A stretch of DNA of 64,000 nt from Cichorium intybus (GCA_023525715.1 CM042012.1:63461205-63525204); one strand, 5' to 3'. Shown: positions 21,321 to 34,852, numbered from the stretch's first letter. A program made the numbers and translations. The notes: a model not told the origin generated them from the letters alone.

Positions 21321-22579
21321 ATTTAAACAACATTATACCGTTGTCAAAATGCTTATTATATCCAAGTACTCCAATGGTATAACATTTCTGTTAATCGGTG
21401 TTCTTTAAGCTTCACGGTAAACCATATGTCTCAAAACCCCAGATTTCTAAATATGCTAGTGAAAAAACATCTACACTCCATATTCTTAGACATTGTTGAG
21501 AGAATGTTGAAACAATTTTCACAGTCCATGAGATGATTGTAATCATAATACAACCCATCATAATTCGAACCTTTATATTCGATTATAACTCAGACACACC
21601 ATACGATACTCGTGGTGTTCTAAGTGGAGTTGAATGTTGAAACAATTTTCACAGTCCATGAGATGATTGTATGATCTTTGACTAAGAAACTCTTTATCCA
21701 CCCTTGGATTTAGAATCTTATCCTTCGCTTATTTGATTCTATACTCTGTTCTTCAAGTATTGAACACCATATAGGTTTCAAACTCAATAAATTATTTTAG
21801 ACGGTTTAGTGGATAAACTGAACGGTCCAAACACATTAGATGTACAAGGTCCAACAGATTCCCAGCCTCTGCCCATAATAACTTTTGAGTAGTGCAAAGT
21901 TATGTTTCTATGTAAACAAGAATATCAATTATCATAAGACGTTCAGTCAAATGATTTCTAGAATCCTATCCACCTGGAGTTCTAGTAGCTTCTTTCAAGT
22001 TTATAAAAGCATACAATTCCACTCATACCATTAATTCAAACATTTGGATTATTGAATCAATCTTCTTTGAACTATTGTTGTGAACCAGTTCTCATAGATG
22101 TAATGACCATAACTTTGTTCCAAAATAACTTTTATTTAAAACAACTTTTATGTTTAAACCAAGTCGAAACCATCTTATGAAATAATGTTAACATCAACAA
22201 TCTTCAATTTCAAAAGCATAAACTAAAACACTAGAGAGAAGTTGGTTCCTAATCCTATGGATGAAAGCAAGCTGCTTGTAGTCCATGATTCGATCCAACT
22301 CTCTATGGTTTATGCCTCAGCTTTATTCGAGTCTTTGCCTATTAAAAATGGCAATACTGGTCATAAGCAAAGCACTTATGGAATTACAAATATACCTGAA
22401 GCGCCATACTCTTTGGCTTGCAACTACTTCTGCTGCTCAGATATGTTGAGCATTTATGCCTTCCCTACCCTTTTCCTTTCAGTGGAAACAAAATTCTTCA
22501 TCAGGATTTCAGTATTGAGGTTTCTTTAAGAAAATCATTCCCTTGGTAGGGTTTTTCCTTTTCATCTGAAACCTCCTTT

Positions 22580-23080
22580 AGGAACTGTGGTGTTGGATTC
22601 CTAGCCATGTCAAGTTCTACTTTCCTCAACATGCTATGTAATCTCTCGAAGGGTCCTTTTAAGTTCTATATAATGAAGTCCGATATGAACTGATCATAAG
22701 AACTAGTCAGCGAGTTAAGGACAATGTCTGTCTAACTCCTGATTTACTGGAAATCCCAACCTCCACATTTTGTCAAAAGTACCCTCTTATGTTAAACATA
22801 TGGGTACTGCCACTTTGTCCCTCTTACAGCCTTCATCCCAATAATGCTTTCATGACTACAAATCATTCTCGTTTAACCCGCTCTTGGAACATGTCCTCAA
22901 GCTGGTTAATTATGTCAAAAGCACCAAGACCCCCACACAGTTCTTTGAAGCTCGGGAATCATAGTGTCTAACATGAGACGAGCAACCTTATTCGAAGCAT
23001 TTAGACATCTAAGAGGACCGTCTATTTCAGTACTAGTGGATCTAGCTAGATAATCCTTAGGAATTCATTCCTCAATCATA
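22580..23080 (-). pseudogene. gag: Copia gag remnant, element A
   Basis: The minus strand reads DIVLNSLTSSYDQFI followed by LHSMLRKVELDMA, matching IVLNSLPSSYDQF and the following helix of the gag in element C. Heavily decayed. The stretch 21320-22580 between this and RT should have held protease and integrase, but I cannot recognise them. Confidence 0.55.
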
Positions 23081-23508
23081 TAAAGTTTTCCCTCGAAATT
23101 AAGTACTCTTCTCAAGTTCTGGAACCAACACGCATAATCTATGTCGTTGGACTTACTTTGATCGATGAAGCGGCGCAGTAGATAAAACTTGTAACTTTTA
23201 AACTTTCTTTAGTTGACATCTAAAATAGAGTTTAGTTAGTTTGATTAACCCTTAATAAATTAATCACCCATAAAATTATTTTACATAAGGCTAGAATCCA
23301 TATTTCGCTTCTGGTTGTGATGAGGTATGTCGTAGTCACCTCCAGAAGTTATTTAGGTAGGCAATACTCTTTGCCAACTTCAATCTCTATGAAGCTTCTA
23401 GATCTTTTGGGATTCATTGAATCTGATCAATTGTATGTTTAATCCCATCATGCACATCCTCTCTCTCGTGATGGGTATGCCGCGGATCACGAGTTTGGAT
23501 GGTAAATC

Positions 23509-24374
<866 letters not shown>

Positions 24375-25110
24375 GTCTCCCACTTGGATAAGTCTATGAC
24401 TATAATTACTAATTTAACCTCTAATTAATCAGCAAATTGTAGCTTCGTAGAAACTGCTGCGGAACTCTGACCCAGTCAGTTCTGTCCATAGATAAGTGAT
24501 CATATGATCCTTTGTCCAACAAGATATTTTCAGACACGAGACATGGATTGAGATCAATCTCGGTCCGATACTCTGTTTCCCGATATCCGATTCTGCTTAT
24601 GACTTTAGAACTTCTAATTGAACACATCAATTTAGTCCAGGCTAGCCAGCACTTTAGTCAACTTCAAAATCATCGAGAGGCCTATAGATATCTGTTACCC
24701 ATCAGGGTTAAGGAACGAATAAGCTTCGACTTATATGCTTATATCTTTTACCAGACAAATCATTCACAACATGTTTTATAACATCAATTTACCGATGAGT
24801 TTTCGTATTATCAATGAACAACTGCCTTGTAAATTATAACTCATATCTCTCCACTTCAAGATCATAAGATATTATCGTCTCAACATTGCTTGTGATATAA
24901 TCCATGAAGCAATCTGTTGAGCGTGGGTTTATCCAATACTCAAATCTCTATTTCTAAGTACTCATGAATGTTGTAGCAATCCTATTGCTATGTCTAACTC
25001 CTTAGACAGTCTACAAACTAATTCATGACAGTCTTGATTCAACACTTACTTCCCAAAGTATGAGCGACTGTGGACCTTTCTGAATAATTAAATTATTCGG
25101 GAAGTAAACA
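24375..25110 (-). other. Element B 3' untranslated region and polypurine tract
   Basis: Homologous, in reverse, to 46355-47202 of element C (shared phrases around ACTGACTGGGTCAGAGTT and CATGTCTCG). It contains a palindrome GAATAATTAAATTATTC at 25082-25098. Non-coding. Confidence 0.7.
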
Positions 25111-26433
25111 TGCGAAAGCGAAACATAAAAATCTGAGTGGTAGCTACTCCTGCTTATTACCAAGTCTCCACAAGGTAATCACCAAGTCGGACCTTTTCAT
25201 AAACTATTATCGGTTTCGAGATTTCTTTTAAACTTTCAATTCTAACTTTACAGCTATGTCTTTATGAACCTTACACTCTTTCTATGTATCCAAAGTATCT
25301 TATACTTATACACTTTATTGCAGATGATCCAATCGGATGCTCATCCGATAACATCTCAATAAGTTATCCTGTCAATTTCTCTTCTAACTCCATTCTGGTA
25401 ATGTGTACTGTGACTTCCTATGGTTCTGGGGTCTTTAGTCTACTTGACTGCACCCTAAGACTATTTCGAGGTGTTATGATGTGCCGGTGAACCACACGCG
25501 CTCCATCAGAATACCAACGAGACTCTTTAACCATGAAGTCCTTTAACATCATGTCCTGATGTTAACAATTACCACTTTGAAAATCTTTCAAATTAATACT
25601 ATCACTTTCACCTTAATCATTTCCTAATGAATTCTCACTTGAGTTCAACCAATCCATCCAGTATTCCCAGCCAGGCAATGTCCTGAATCCAACTTACTAT
25701 GCCCTAAGCATTAAGTTATCAGGACATGTTCATGACTTTATGATCGATCCAAAACTTTTGGAACCCGATCTAATCCTATTCCAAACCCTTTCGGAATCCA
25801 AGGATTATATATAATCCTTGTGTCATGATTTTCGAAAAACTATTTTCCTTTCGGAGACTTTTCTCGTGCATCTTGAATCTTATCAAGATCGTGCTTACAA
25901 TGGCTAGGACTATGCTGGCGATTTCATCTTTCCAATAGATGACTGTGAATTACATGAGTATGTTGCACCTTCTTTATTTCTTTCATGCCAAGTCATCACA
26001 CTTTGCAATGATAGGAAAATCGTTTCCTGGTGCTATGAATCTTGAATGTCATCAAGATCATCTTGGCAGAGTTTCGATCTATCTTATAGATGTTTACAAC
26101 CACTTGAGTATGTCGTATCTCTATTAAGTCTTTCACAGCGATCCGTCTCTTAACACCAAGTCATTACACTTTGTAATGAAATGAGACGTTTCCTAGAAAT
26201 AGTATGTAACTCACATATGGAGATAGTAGATAACAACGATCCTCCCACTAGCTTTGACACGGTTATGGACTATTCACAGAATCCAAAACATTTGGCACAT
26301 TGTGTGAATCCAAACTCTTTCTGACATCTTAATGGAAATCTTTCAGCACATTCCCCAAACCCAATCCTTTGGCATATTTCGAGAATCTGAATATCCTTTC
26401 TTGCGAGATGCCCGTGGGGAAATCCCGGGCCCA
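25111..26433 (-). other. Element B interior, decayed
   Basis: No coding frame recognised. Phrases recur at short range, for example CATCAAGATCATCTTG-type text and AATCCTTTGGCATAT-type text, suggesting internal duplications. A leader-type motif TGTGTGGTTTACCGGCAC (minus) is recognisable at 25481-25504. Confidence 0.5.
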
Positions 26434-26438
26434 TGTAC

Positions 26439-27543
26439 TGACGTGCACACAGAGGTCGTCATGCGGTAAAAAAAAAAGAGATAACCTAACATTCACTAGT
26501 ATAGTGGAGTCAGGGTCGATCCACAGGAGCTACGTGGTTAGACTAGATGAGAGATTACCAACTAATAGTGTCACAGCTATAGTCGGAGGAACTAATTTCT
26601 ATCTTATTACCTCAAAACAATATTCAAACACTCAAGCCAAGCTTAGCCAAGCTCAAATGACCTAGTTACTTTCTGAACTCAGAAGTACATCTCTGAATCA
26701 GAAGCAATTGAAGGCATCCAAACTAGCAAAACCAAGCAAAGCATAAACTAGCTAATAACTAACAGTTCTATTGAACAGTTACTAGCCAAGGTTTAATGCT
26801 TACCAAATAACCTAATTAGCTACTGATTTCAACTAAGAAAAATAGTCCTAACAAGATCCAAAACAATATCCAAAACACAATCAATCAAATAAACCAAACA
26901 CAAACATCCAAACATCGAAAAGCTAAGATTAAATGTAACCGAATGCTTTTCATTCACCAAACTGAATTCCAATCTCAAAAACAGTAACCAAATCTTTCTA
27001 AAACAGAAACCTAAGGGCTCAAAGTCAGTGGTTGTCACTCCCAAAGACTTTAGCCACAAAACTACTTGCTACTAAAAAGAAAATTAAATCTAAAAATATA
27101 AAATACCAATTATGAGCTTGCTGAAATGAATCCTCGAGTCAAAGAGCTTCTAGGTCGATGTTTACACCCGGTCTTTGCTAGGGTTTTCGGCTGGAAATGC
27201 CTCTATTTATAGTTGCAAATTTCCCGTGACCGCGCCGCGCAGAAGTGAAATCCGCGGCGCGCGTACTTATCCATTCCCCGTTTTTTCGTCATTTGAATGT
27301 GTTCCACCGCCTTACGCCCGCGTCGCGCAGAAGAGAAATCCGCGGCGCGCATACGTGTTTCTTTGATTTTGCATTCTTTCCAAAACTTCTTCCTTTTTGT
27401 ACACTTTTAGTCCCTGTTTCTGTTCTTTTTCTCCAGACAAGTCCTGACACGAAAAGTGAGAATACCCATGCATATTTGATATAATTTTACCAAGAACAGG
27501 GCTCAACAACGCCTAAAATACTTGATATCACTAGGCGTTGTCA
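26439..27543 (-). repeat. Element D 3' LTR
   Basis: Edges TGACGTGCAC and GGCGTTGTCA; TATA box at 27204-27211 (minus strand); GC-rich CCGCGGCGCGC blocks at about 27250 and 27340. Confidence 0.95.
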
Positions 27544-27557
27544 AACACCCCACACTT
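27544..27557 (-). promoter_or_regulatory. Element D 3' polypurine tract
   Basis: AAGTGTGGGGTGTT on the minus strand, abutting the 3' LTR. Confidence 0.82.
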
Positions 27558-28556
27558 GTGCCTTGCTTGTCCCCAAGCAAGAGAGTTTTTAACAAATTAT
27601 AATAAAGAATCAAACAATTTCTGACTGTGTTCAGTTTCAAAGTTTATTGTCCCCCGAGTTAGAGTGGAATAGTTTGTGAAAACATAATTGAGTTGTTCTT
27701 TGGAATTCATGGCTTTCTAGAGAACCCTTGATTACAAATTTTCTGTCCACAATGAAGTGTACTTACTCATTCAGATTCTAAAGGCCATTAAGGAATTGTC
27801 CATAACTTTCGATGTTGTCCGTGTAACGAGCTTTCAGAAATACCATCCCAGACCAGACGATCTTAGGTGGTAAGGTGAGTAAGGTCCACCCATTTTAGAC
27901 CTACCGGCTCGAACAACAAAGGCCACAGATTGACTTTTCCTTCCTAAATTCCAATCCTAAAACAGCTCAATCTTCTAAACTCGTAAAACTCAACTTATTT
28001 GACTAACTAATAGCATGATCACAATTAAATAGTATTTCTTGAAGAATACTAGTGCTATCACAATCACAAACCATTCATTTCAAAATTGCAATTCATTAAA
28101 AATTTTGAAAAATATTGCTAAAAATTGAAAAATTGATCATTTCTGCAAAAATTTCAAAAATATCTCTTTCGACCGTCCACATCCCACACTTAAAACCGTA
28201 CAACGTCCCCGTTGTACAAAAATTATTTCAAAACAAGGGAGAAAGAGTTACCCCTTTTTGGACGGTAGACTGCTTGGTGCTCAATATCACAGGTATAATT
28301 GCGTACAGAAAGATCCCCGATTCATATGCTGGAGTTGTAGCGCTACAGTAGGACACGCCGGTGGTCAAGACAAGTGGAAGGGCACGGTGACCCCACACTT
28401 GTCTGAGACAAGTCCTTCTCAATTTGGTATATCATGCATAACTTAACAAACATGGCAAAAATAAATCATGAACAAACAATTATACAAATAGAAGTGTCAT
28501 AAGTTTATACATATATCCCAAAAATATAAAAAGAAAGAAAGAAAGAAAAAAGTACA
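27558..28556 (-). other. Element D 3' non-coding region
   Basis: Collinear with E and F. Polypurine-like copies lie near 28186 and 28385, and the GNRA hairpin at 28198-28217. No ORF. Confidence 0.75.
28198..28217 (-). promoter_or_regulatory. Perfect 8-bp hairpin with GNRA loop (element D)
   Basis: GTACAACG-GGGA-CGTTGTAC in element sense; identical in E and F. Confidence 0.6.
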
Positions 28557-29753
28557 TCAATCACTACCCGGTGGCCTGGAGGGTCCAGCCTCGTGATCGT
28601 GGGACCTGGCTGGGAATGGTCGGGGGCGTCTACCCTGTGCTGATGCAAGCTGTATGAGTACCTCCCCGATCCACTCGAGCTGGTCCTCGATCCGCGTGAC
28701 TCTGGCCTCCAGCCGGCTGAGGGCTGGTGGGTCATCCTGCTGTGGCTGCGGCTGTACCGGCTCTGGTTCTGGTGGCTCCTGTCTCCGGCGTCTCCTGCCG
28801 GGCTAGGCGTATGCAGGCTGGGGTGCCTGAGGGAGCTCGGTCGGTGCCCGGATGTACTGTCCCGGGCGCTGCAGCTCAATGAGCTGCATCCTCTCCAAAG
28901 TGCGTGCTGTAGTGCGCGATGGAGGCAGAGCGGTCAAGGAGGCTGCCACGGGGGCAGTGAGAATGCCATAAGAGCGGGCCAAGCGGGTAATGAAGTACCC
29001 CCTGGCTAGTGGACTGCTGGAGGAGGCGCCGGTCGCGTGGGTGGAGAGAGCGATCGCAAGGGCGTAGGGGAGATGGAGGAATCGGGACGGGTCGAGGAGG
29101 ATCCACAAATATGTCATGTCGTCGCCCGACACCTTCTCGCCCCCCTCCCGATGCATGATGGAGGTGGAGACGATCCGGTGCATGAGGCGGTGAAGTGGGT
29201 CGCGGAGGTGGCTCTCCCTCGAAGTCCCTGCCTCGTACATCACATTGGACAGCGGTGTCCAAATCTCCATGATGGGAGGGCGCTCTGGCTCCCCCTGGAT
29301 GCATGACCCGAAGAACCGGGTGAAGTAACGATGCTGGAGGTCCTGCTCAGTGTACAGGCCCACTCGCCTCCCGAACTCCCGGAGGTTGCACTCCCTGTGC
29401 ACACCTCCCAAACGAAAGCGCACCAGCCTGGAGCGTGGGTCCCCCGCCCGGGGTGCGAACTGGATAGTGGAGATGAACTCCAGTAGCAACTCCGTGTAGA
29501 CCACGTCCTCATCCGTGGCCATGATCCTGTCCCACCCACGGCAGGTGAACGATGCCTCCTCGTGGGTCCAGGTGCGATGCAAAAACGGCTCGATCGCACC
29601 CCAGAGCCCTGCGTCTCTCAGAATGTCTCAGTCTATAACAGTCGCCTCGAGAACCCGGCGACTGGTCAATGCATCCCGCCGTGAAATGTACTCCACTGAA
29701 CTGTCAAGCCCAGCGGGAAACTGAAGGAAGGCGTGGTCCAATCTGAACATCAT
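28557..29753 (-). pseudogene. ATHILA ORF-1-like protein of element D, two in-frame stops
   Basis: A 399-codon frame that begins at the splice-like AG (MMFRLDHAFLQFP...) and ends at GPSRPPGSD. Only two stops interrupt it, near 29624 and at 28803; the stretch between is open for 259 codons. Central motifs are LWGAIEPFLHRTW, DEDVVYTELLLEF, FRLGGVHRECNLREFGRRVG, SRESHLRDPLHRLMHRIVS and MTYLWILLDPSRFLHLPYA, the pattern of the ATHILA ORF-1 family (PF03078). A Pro/Arg/Glu-rich linker and a C-terminal helix LEARVTRIEDQLEWIGEVLI follow. No signal peptide or membrane span is visible, so it is not an obvious envelope protein. Family assignment is from remembered pattern, not from a search. Confidence 0.78.
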
Positions 29754-29755
29754 CT

Positions 29756-30454
29756 GCAAAAGAAAACATATAGCACAAAACAAAAATATTTGCAAAATCA
29801 GTCATTTTCTTCCCAGCCGCACCGCGGCACGGCCCAAGAGCAAGGGCGCGGCGCGACGTACGGCTGTTTTGAAAACCCGGGATCAAATCCCCATTTTAAC
29901 CTGCTAAATCTCATTTTAATCATACCACAAGGTAGCTTAGGCACCGACTAGCTCATCTAGGGTGTCCATTTGACAAAACAAACACCCGATGAGCTAGCAT
30001 TAATGATTCTAAGTTTTTGAACTTTTCGGAACAAAACCCTAAAATTAACTACCTAATAACTAGTTTAAACAGCTAATAAGTAGTTAAAAGAGCGTACCTT
30101 GGTAGTAAAAACACAATAAGCAAGAAAAATTGCAAGAAATTTTTGATCACCAGAGCTCCGAGTCGTGTGATTTTGAGTTGTGAGCCGCGGCTCACCGTAT
30201 AAAGGCGAAAACCGTCTGATCATTTCCCGCGGCGCGCATTTCCCGTTTCCGCGGCGCGCGTGTCGCCAAATCAACCCCTGCGCATCGGGTTGAGTTCCGA
30301 CCCCGCGTCGCGCAATTCAAAAATCCGCGGCGCGGTCTTGAAGATTTCAAAACTTTTCACACGACCCTACACTTGCTTCAGACCACTAATACCTGCAAAA
30401 GATTGATGTATTTTCTAAATTAATCCTAAGAAATATAAAACCTACCTATGACAC
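29756..30454 (-). other. Inter-ORF region of element D
   Basis: Non-coding, about 700 bases. It contains CpG-rich blocks (CCGCGGCGCGCG-type near 30228-30262 and 30322), a perfect 16-base palindrome GTGAGCCGCGGCTCAC at 30180-30195, and ends at a 3' splice-like site TTTTCTTTTGCAG (AG at 29754-29755). A degraded polypurine-like copy lies near 30360. Confidence 0.55.
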
Positions 30455-30502
30455 GATGGGTTGCCTCCCAACAAGCGCTAAGTTTAACGTCTTCAGCCAG
30501 AC
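30455..30502 (-). promoter_or_regulatory. Conserved post-gag hairpin block (element D)
   Basis: GTCTGGCTGAAGACGTTAAA then AGCGCTTGTTGGGAGGCAAC on the minus strand, directly after the gag-pro stop; shared with E and F. Confidence 0.55.
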
Positions 30503-30511
30503 GGGCTGCTC

Positions 30512-33500
30512 CTAAGTTGACTCTTCTTCTTCTTGACCTCTTGATGACATTTGCTGGTATTCTGGCATGAAATTATTAGCCATCATTGTCATAAGGGATG
30601 TGAGTTGGGTCATCCGATCACTCACACCGCTGATCCATTGTTGTTGAGATTTCAAGAGCTCGAAAACATTCGCCTCTCGTTTTCTGGATTCTCTTTCATA
30701 TTGCTGATGCCTTGCTTCCATCATCTCTATCATTTCCAGCAATTGTTCCTTGTCGATGGCGGATAACGGGTGGTCCTTGGCTTCCTTTAAGATTTCCTCT
30801 TTTCCTCCCTCTCCCGTACGTGTCCATATCTTTTCTTTGCTTCTGATTCCTGGCTCCATTAATGTTTTCCTGTCTGCTGGTTTGCCATTTTCCTCTGAAG
30901 GTAATGATATCGGGTTCCCAAACATATTCAATATCCTTTTCCTGGTTCCGAAGAAAATATCCATGTCTCCAGTCTTACAATCGATTACTGACCCAGCGGT
31001 AGCTAAAAATAGACGCCCCAAGATGAGCGCAGGCGCATCATCTGGACTTTCATATTCCATGACCAGAAAATCTACAGGATAGAAAAAGTCCCCTACTTTG
31101 ACTATGACATTTGTCAGCTTCCCCCTTGATACCTTAGTTGATTGATCAGCCAGCTGCAGTACAACCTCTGCTGGCTCAATTTCTTCGTTTTTGTACTTGT
31201 CGTACAGATATCCTGGCAAGATGTTAACACTTGCTCCCAAATCTAAAAGAGTGTTTCGAATAACCACGTCTCCTACAGTTGTAGTGATCAATGGTGATCC
31301 GGGGTCCTTTTCCTTTCTGGGTAGTGTTCCCAATAACGCCTCGCTGGCTCTTACAGTCAATCTCACTGTTCTTGGCATAGGCGCTTTGCTTTTCCCATTC
31401 TGTTCACACATCTCTTGCAGAATCCTGGTGTCCTCAGGGGCATCCTTAAGCTCATCCCATAGGGGCTGATTCATTAAGGGTCCCGTTGATCTGGGTACTT
31501 CCTGCTTCTTCTTTTTTCTTATTCTTCTTTTTCTGCTTGATCCCCGCTATCGTTGGTTGCTCTTCCTTTTGGACCTTTTTGTCTATTTCTGGTTGAGTGC
31601 CATTCTCAACCGAAATTTCTCCTTTTTTACCTTCCTCGCTCTCTAAAGCCTTTCCTTCTTCCCCTGGCTTCACTTCATTCCCTACCTCGAACAAATCCTC
31701 CAGAGTGACCTTTCGCCATCCTGATTCAACAGTATTGACTTGTTCCTTCCCTGGACGTTGATTATGCGTAGGGTTGACTTCAGTAGCACTTGGCAGCTTG
31801 CCATTATCTCTCTTTTGCTGATCTGCAGCCATTTGACCTATTTGTCTTTCCATATTTGTGATAGCCTTTGCATTCGCTTGAGATTGTTGTTGAGTCGCAG
31901 TGACCATGTCATACATCTTTGATATCATCTCTTCTTAGGTCCCTGGGGCGTTGTTGGCAGCGTTGGTGGGCCCCCTGTTGTTGTTGTTTTCGTTGTTTGC
32001 AGGCTGCTGGTTTCTAGGCTGACTATTTGATTGATTCTGATAATTGTTCTACCTGAAATTTTGTTGCTGTCCTTGGTTGTATGGCCTGTAGGGTCGTCCA
32101 TTATTGTGTTGACTTTGACCCTGGCCATAAACTTGATTAGCTTCCTGCATCTTAGGTCTTCCTTGACCTTCTTGTGATGAATTTGGCGGTCCATTTTGTA
32201 ATGTTGCCATAAGCCTATCAAACTTTCTGTTCAATTCACTGATTTCCTTTTTCACTTCCTTTTTCCAATCAGCATCAACTCCTACTGCTGCCGCCGTACT
32301 TGTAGTCTTCCTGGTGGAGAAGTTTGCTTTGGAGCCATTACTCAACTGCTCCAAAAACTGCCAGGCTTCTTCTGGATCCTGCCACATAATGTCCCACTAG
32401 AGGAGGCATTTATCATGGCCTGGTGTGTTTCGCTAACTCCCTCAAAGAACAACTTGACCAACTGCCATCTGGGAATCTCGTGATGCGGACAAGATCGCAG
32501 CAACTCCTTCAATCTGTCGAAGGCTTCATGAAAAGCTTCTCCAGGCTTTTGCTGGAAATCCTGGATGACCCTCCTGACTTCAGTTGTCTTGCTCGCTGGA
32601 TAAAATTCCTAAAGGAACTTTGCCTTGAGCTGATCCCACGTAGTAATACTATTCGATGGCAACGATGTGAACCAATACTTGGCTTTGTCCTTAAGGGTGA
32701 ACGGAAACAGTCTAAGCCTAAAAATATTTCTTTTTGTGTTTCTGGGATTATTAGCATTAGCGATCGCTAAGAATTCATATAAATGGTTATAGGGATCATC
32801 CTGCTTATATCCTCTGAATTCTGGTAATATTCCTAATAACTGAGGTCTAATCTCTACTTGCGAATCTATGTTATCAGGAATATAGATCGGCGACGAATCA
32901 TCATATTCCCGCGGTTGGAAATGTGATGCAACTAACTGCCGTCTCGGTTGTGCGAAATGTAAAGGTTGGGCGGGGTTACCGTAAAGATGATCATTGTACT
33001 CCTGCTGACCTGGTGGTTGGTATTGTGGGGCTCGCCTAGGAGGTCCCCGACCTCGGTTCCATTGTGGTTGGGATGCTGGTGGCATCCATCCTTCATCTTC
33101 CTCGTCATATACTTCCTCCGTCTCTGGGTAATGATGTTGTGGCAGAGGCAGTGGTTGAAAGTGTATAGGTTGTGTTGTTTGATATGTAGGTTGAGGTTTA
33201 AAGAGGGCTGGTTGTGGTTGGGATGTTGGTGTATGCTGTCTAGGAATTGGGGTGCCATCTCGGGTCGGCTCTCCCCAAGTCATAGCAGATGTAAATGGAT
33301 TGGTGGATTGAGGTTGTGAAATGGGTGTAAATGATGGGATGGAAGGCGGAGTGCATGATGGTATGGGTGCAGGGGCTGAAACTGCACCACAAGAAGCACT
33401 CGAGCTTCCAAACTGAAATTCCGAAAGCGGAGGGATAGAAAACCTCCCAGTTGCCTCACCTGATGGATCCTGGGCAACACTGACCGGACTATTGCTAACT

Positions 33501-33613
33501 TGACTATAATTCATGATGCTTAAACGCCTACGGGCACGGAGTTTGCGCGCAGTACGCTCAATCTCAGAATCAAACTGCAATGGGGATAGTTGCTTCCCCC
33601 TGCGGGTACGCAT
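30512..33613 (-). pseudogene. gag-pro: Gag-protease polyprotein of element D, lightly broken
   Basis: Start at MRTRRGKQLSPLQFDSE, 108 bases after the primer site. It has a Pro/Gln-rich N-terminus, then a gag domain (FRGYKQDDPYNHLYEFLA, LFPFTLKDKAKYWFTSLP, then HEAFDRLKELLRSCPHH and WQFLEQLSNGSKANF), a Gln/Asn-rich linker without a CCHC knuckle, and a helix (NMERQIGQMAADQQKRD). The aspartic protease has the active site LLDLGASVNILPG and ALILGRLFLATAGSV. A C-terminal helical segment (DKEQLLEMIEMMEARHQQ) ends the frame. Damage is one stop after KAKFL (about 32606), a one-base loss near 32390, stops near 32048 and 31934 and a frameshift near 31480. Two of these stops look like C-to-T changes. The start is conserved with E. 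Confidence 0.88.
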
Positions 33614-33720
33614 GCACTACTGCAGCACGCCCACAAAATCACAAATCAAACTTACCAAAAAATGAACTCTCAAAAAGCAAGAAACAAGTTCCTACTGCTC
33701 ACCTAACCTAAGCTCACAGC

Positions 33721-33738
33721 TCCCCGGCAACGGCGCCA
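33721..33738 (-). promoter_or_regulatory. Element D primer-binding site, tRNA-Asp
   Basis: TGGCGCCGTTGCCGGGGA on the minus strand, an exact 18-base complement of plant tRNA-Asp, five bases from the 5' LTR. Confidence 0.93.
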
Positions 33739-33743
33739 AAATT

Positions 33744-34847
33744 TGACGTGCACGCAGAGGTCGTCATGCGGTCAAAAATAAGAGATAACCTAACATTCAC
33801 TAGTATAGTGGAGTCAGGGTCGATCCACAGGAGCTACGTGGTTAGACTAGATGAGAGATTACCAACTAATAGTGTCACAGCTATAGTCGGAGGAACTAAT
33901 TTCTATCTTATTACCTCAAAACAATATTCAAACACTCAAGCCAAGCTTAGCCAAGCTCAAATGACCTAGTTACTTTCTGAACTCAGAAGTACATCTCTGA
34001 ATCAGAAGCAATTGAAGGCATCCAAACTAGCAAAACCAAGCAAAGCATAAACTAGCTAATAACTAATAGTTCTATTGAACAGTTACTAGCCAAGGTTTAA
34101 TGCTTACCAAATAACCTAATTAGCTACTGATTTCAGCTAAGAAAAACAGTCCTAACAAGATCCAAAACAATATCCAAAACACAATCAATCAAATAAACCA
34201 AACACAAACATCCAAACATCGAAAAGCTAAGATTAAATGTAACCGAATGCTTTTCATTCACCAAACTGAATTCCAATCTCAAAAACAGTAACCAAATCTT
34301 TCTAAAACAGAAACCTAAGGGCTCAAAGTCAGTGGTTGTCACTCCCAAAGACTTTAGCCACAAAACTACTTGCTACTAAAAAGAAAATTAAATCTAAAAA
34401 CATAAAATACCAATTATGAGCTTGCTGAAATGAATCCTCGAGTCAAAGAGCTTCTAGGTCGATGTTTACACCCGGTCTTTGCTAGGGTTTTCGGCTGGAA
34501 ATGCCTCTATTTATAGTTGCAATTTTCCCGTGACCGCGCCGCGCAGAAGTGAAATCCGCGGCGCGCGTACTTATCCATTCCCCGTTTTTTTGTCATTTGA
34601 ATGTGTTCCACCGCCTTACGCCCGCGTCGCGCAGAAGAGAAATCTGTGGCGCGCGTACGTGTTTCTTTGATTTTGCATTCTTTCCAAAACTTCTTCCTTT
34701 TTGTACACTTTTAGTCCCTGTTTCTATTCTTTTTCTCTAGACAAGTCCTGACACGAAAAGTGAGAATACCCATGCATATTTGATATAATTTTACCAAGAA
34801 CAGGGCTCAACAACGCCTAAAATACTTGATATCACTAGGCGTTGTCA
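33744..34847 (-). repeat. Element D 5' LTR
   Basis: Edges as in the 3' LTR; TATA box at 34508-34515 (minus strand). Confidence 0.95.
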
Positions 34848-34852
34848 TGTAC

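Larger units (their letters stand above)
26439..34847 (-). mobile_element. Element D: non-autonomous Athila-like LTR retrotransposon
   Basis: LTRs of 1,105 and 1,104 bases, target duplication tgtac (26434-26438 and 34848-34852), a tRNA-Asp primer site and a polypurine tract; orientation minus. The interior (6.2 kb) carries a gag-protease region and an ATHILA ORF-1-like ORF, but no RT, RNase H or integrase. The LTRs differ at roughly fifteen positions by eye, mostly C/T changes, so the insertion is recent compared with its hosts A and B. It supplies the best view of the family to which E and F belong. Confidence 0.95.

Noticed and set aside
22242..22529. 95-codon plus-strand ORF
   Set aside because: Antisense to the decayed interior of copia A; no homology recognised.
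28876..29599. Second-frame and antisense ORFs of 89-142 codons over the ATHILA-like ORF of D
   Set aside because: GC-rich shadow frames of the real frame, which has the conserved motifs shared with E.
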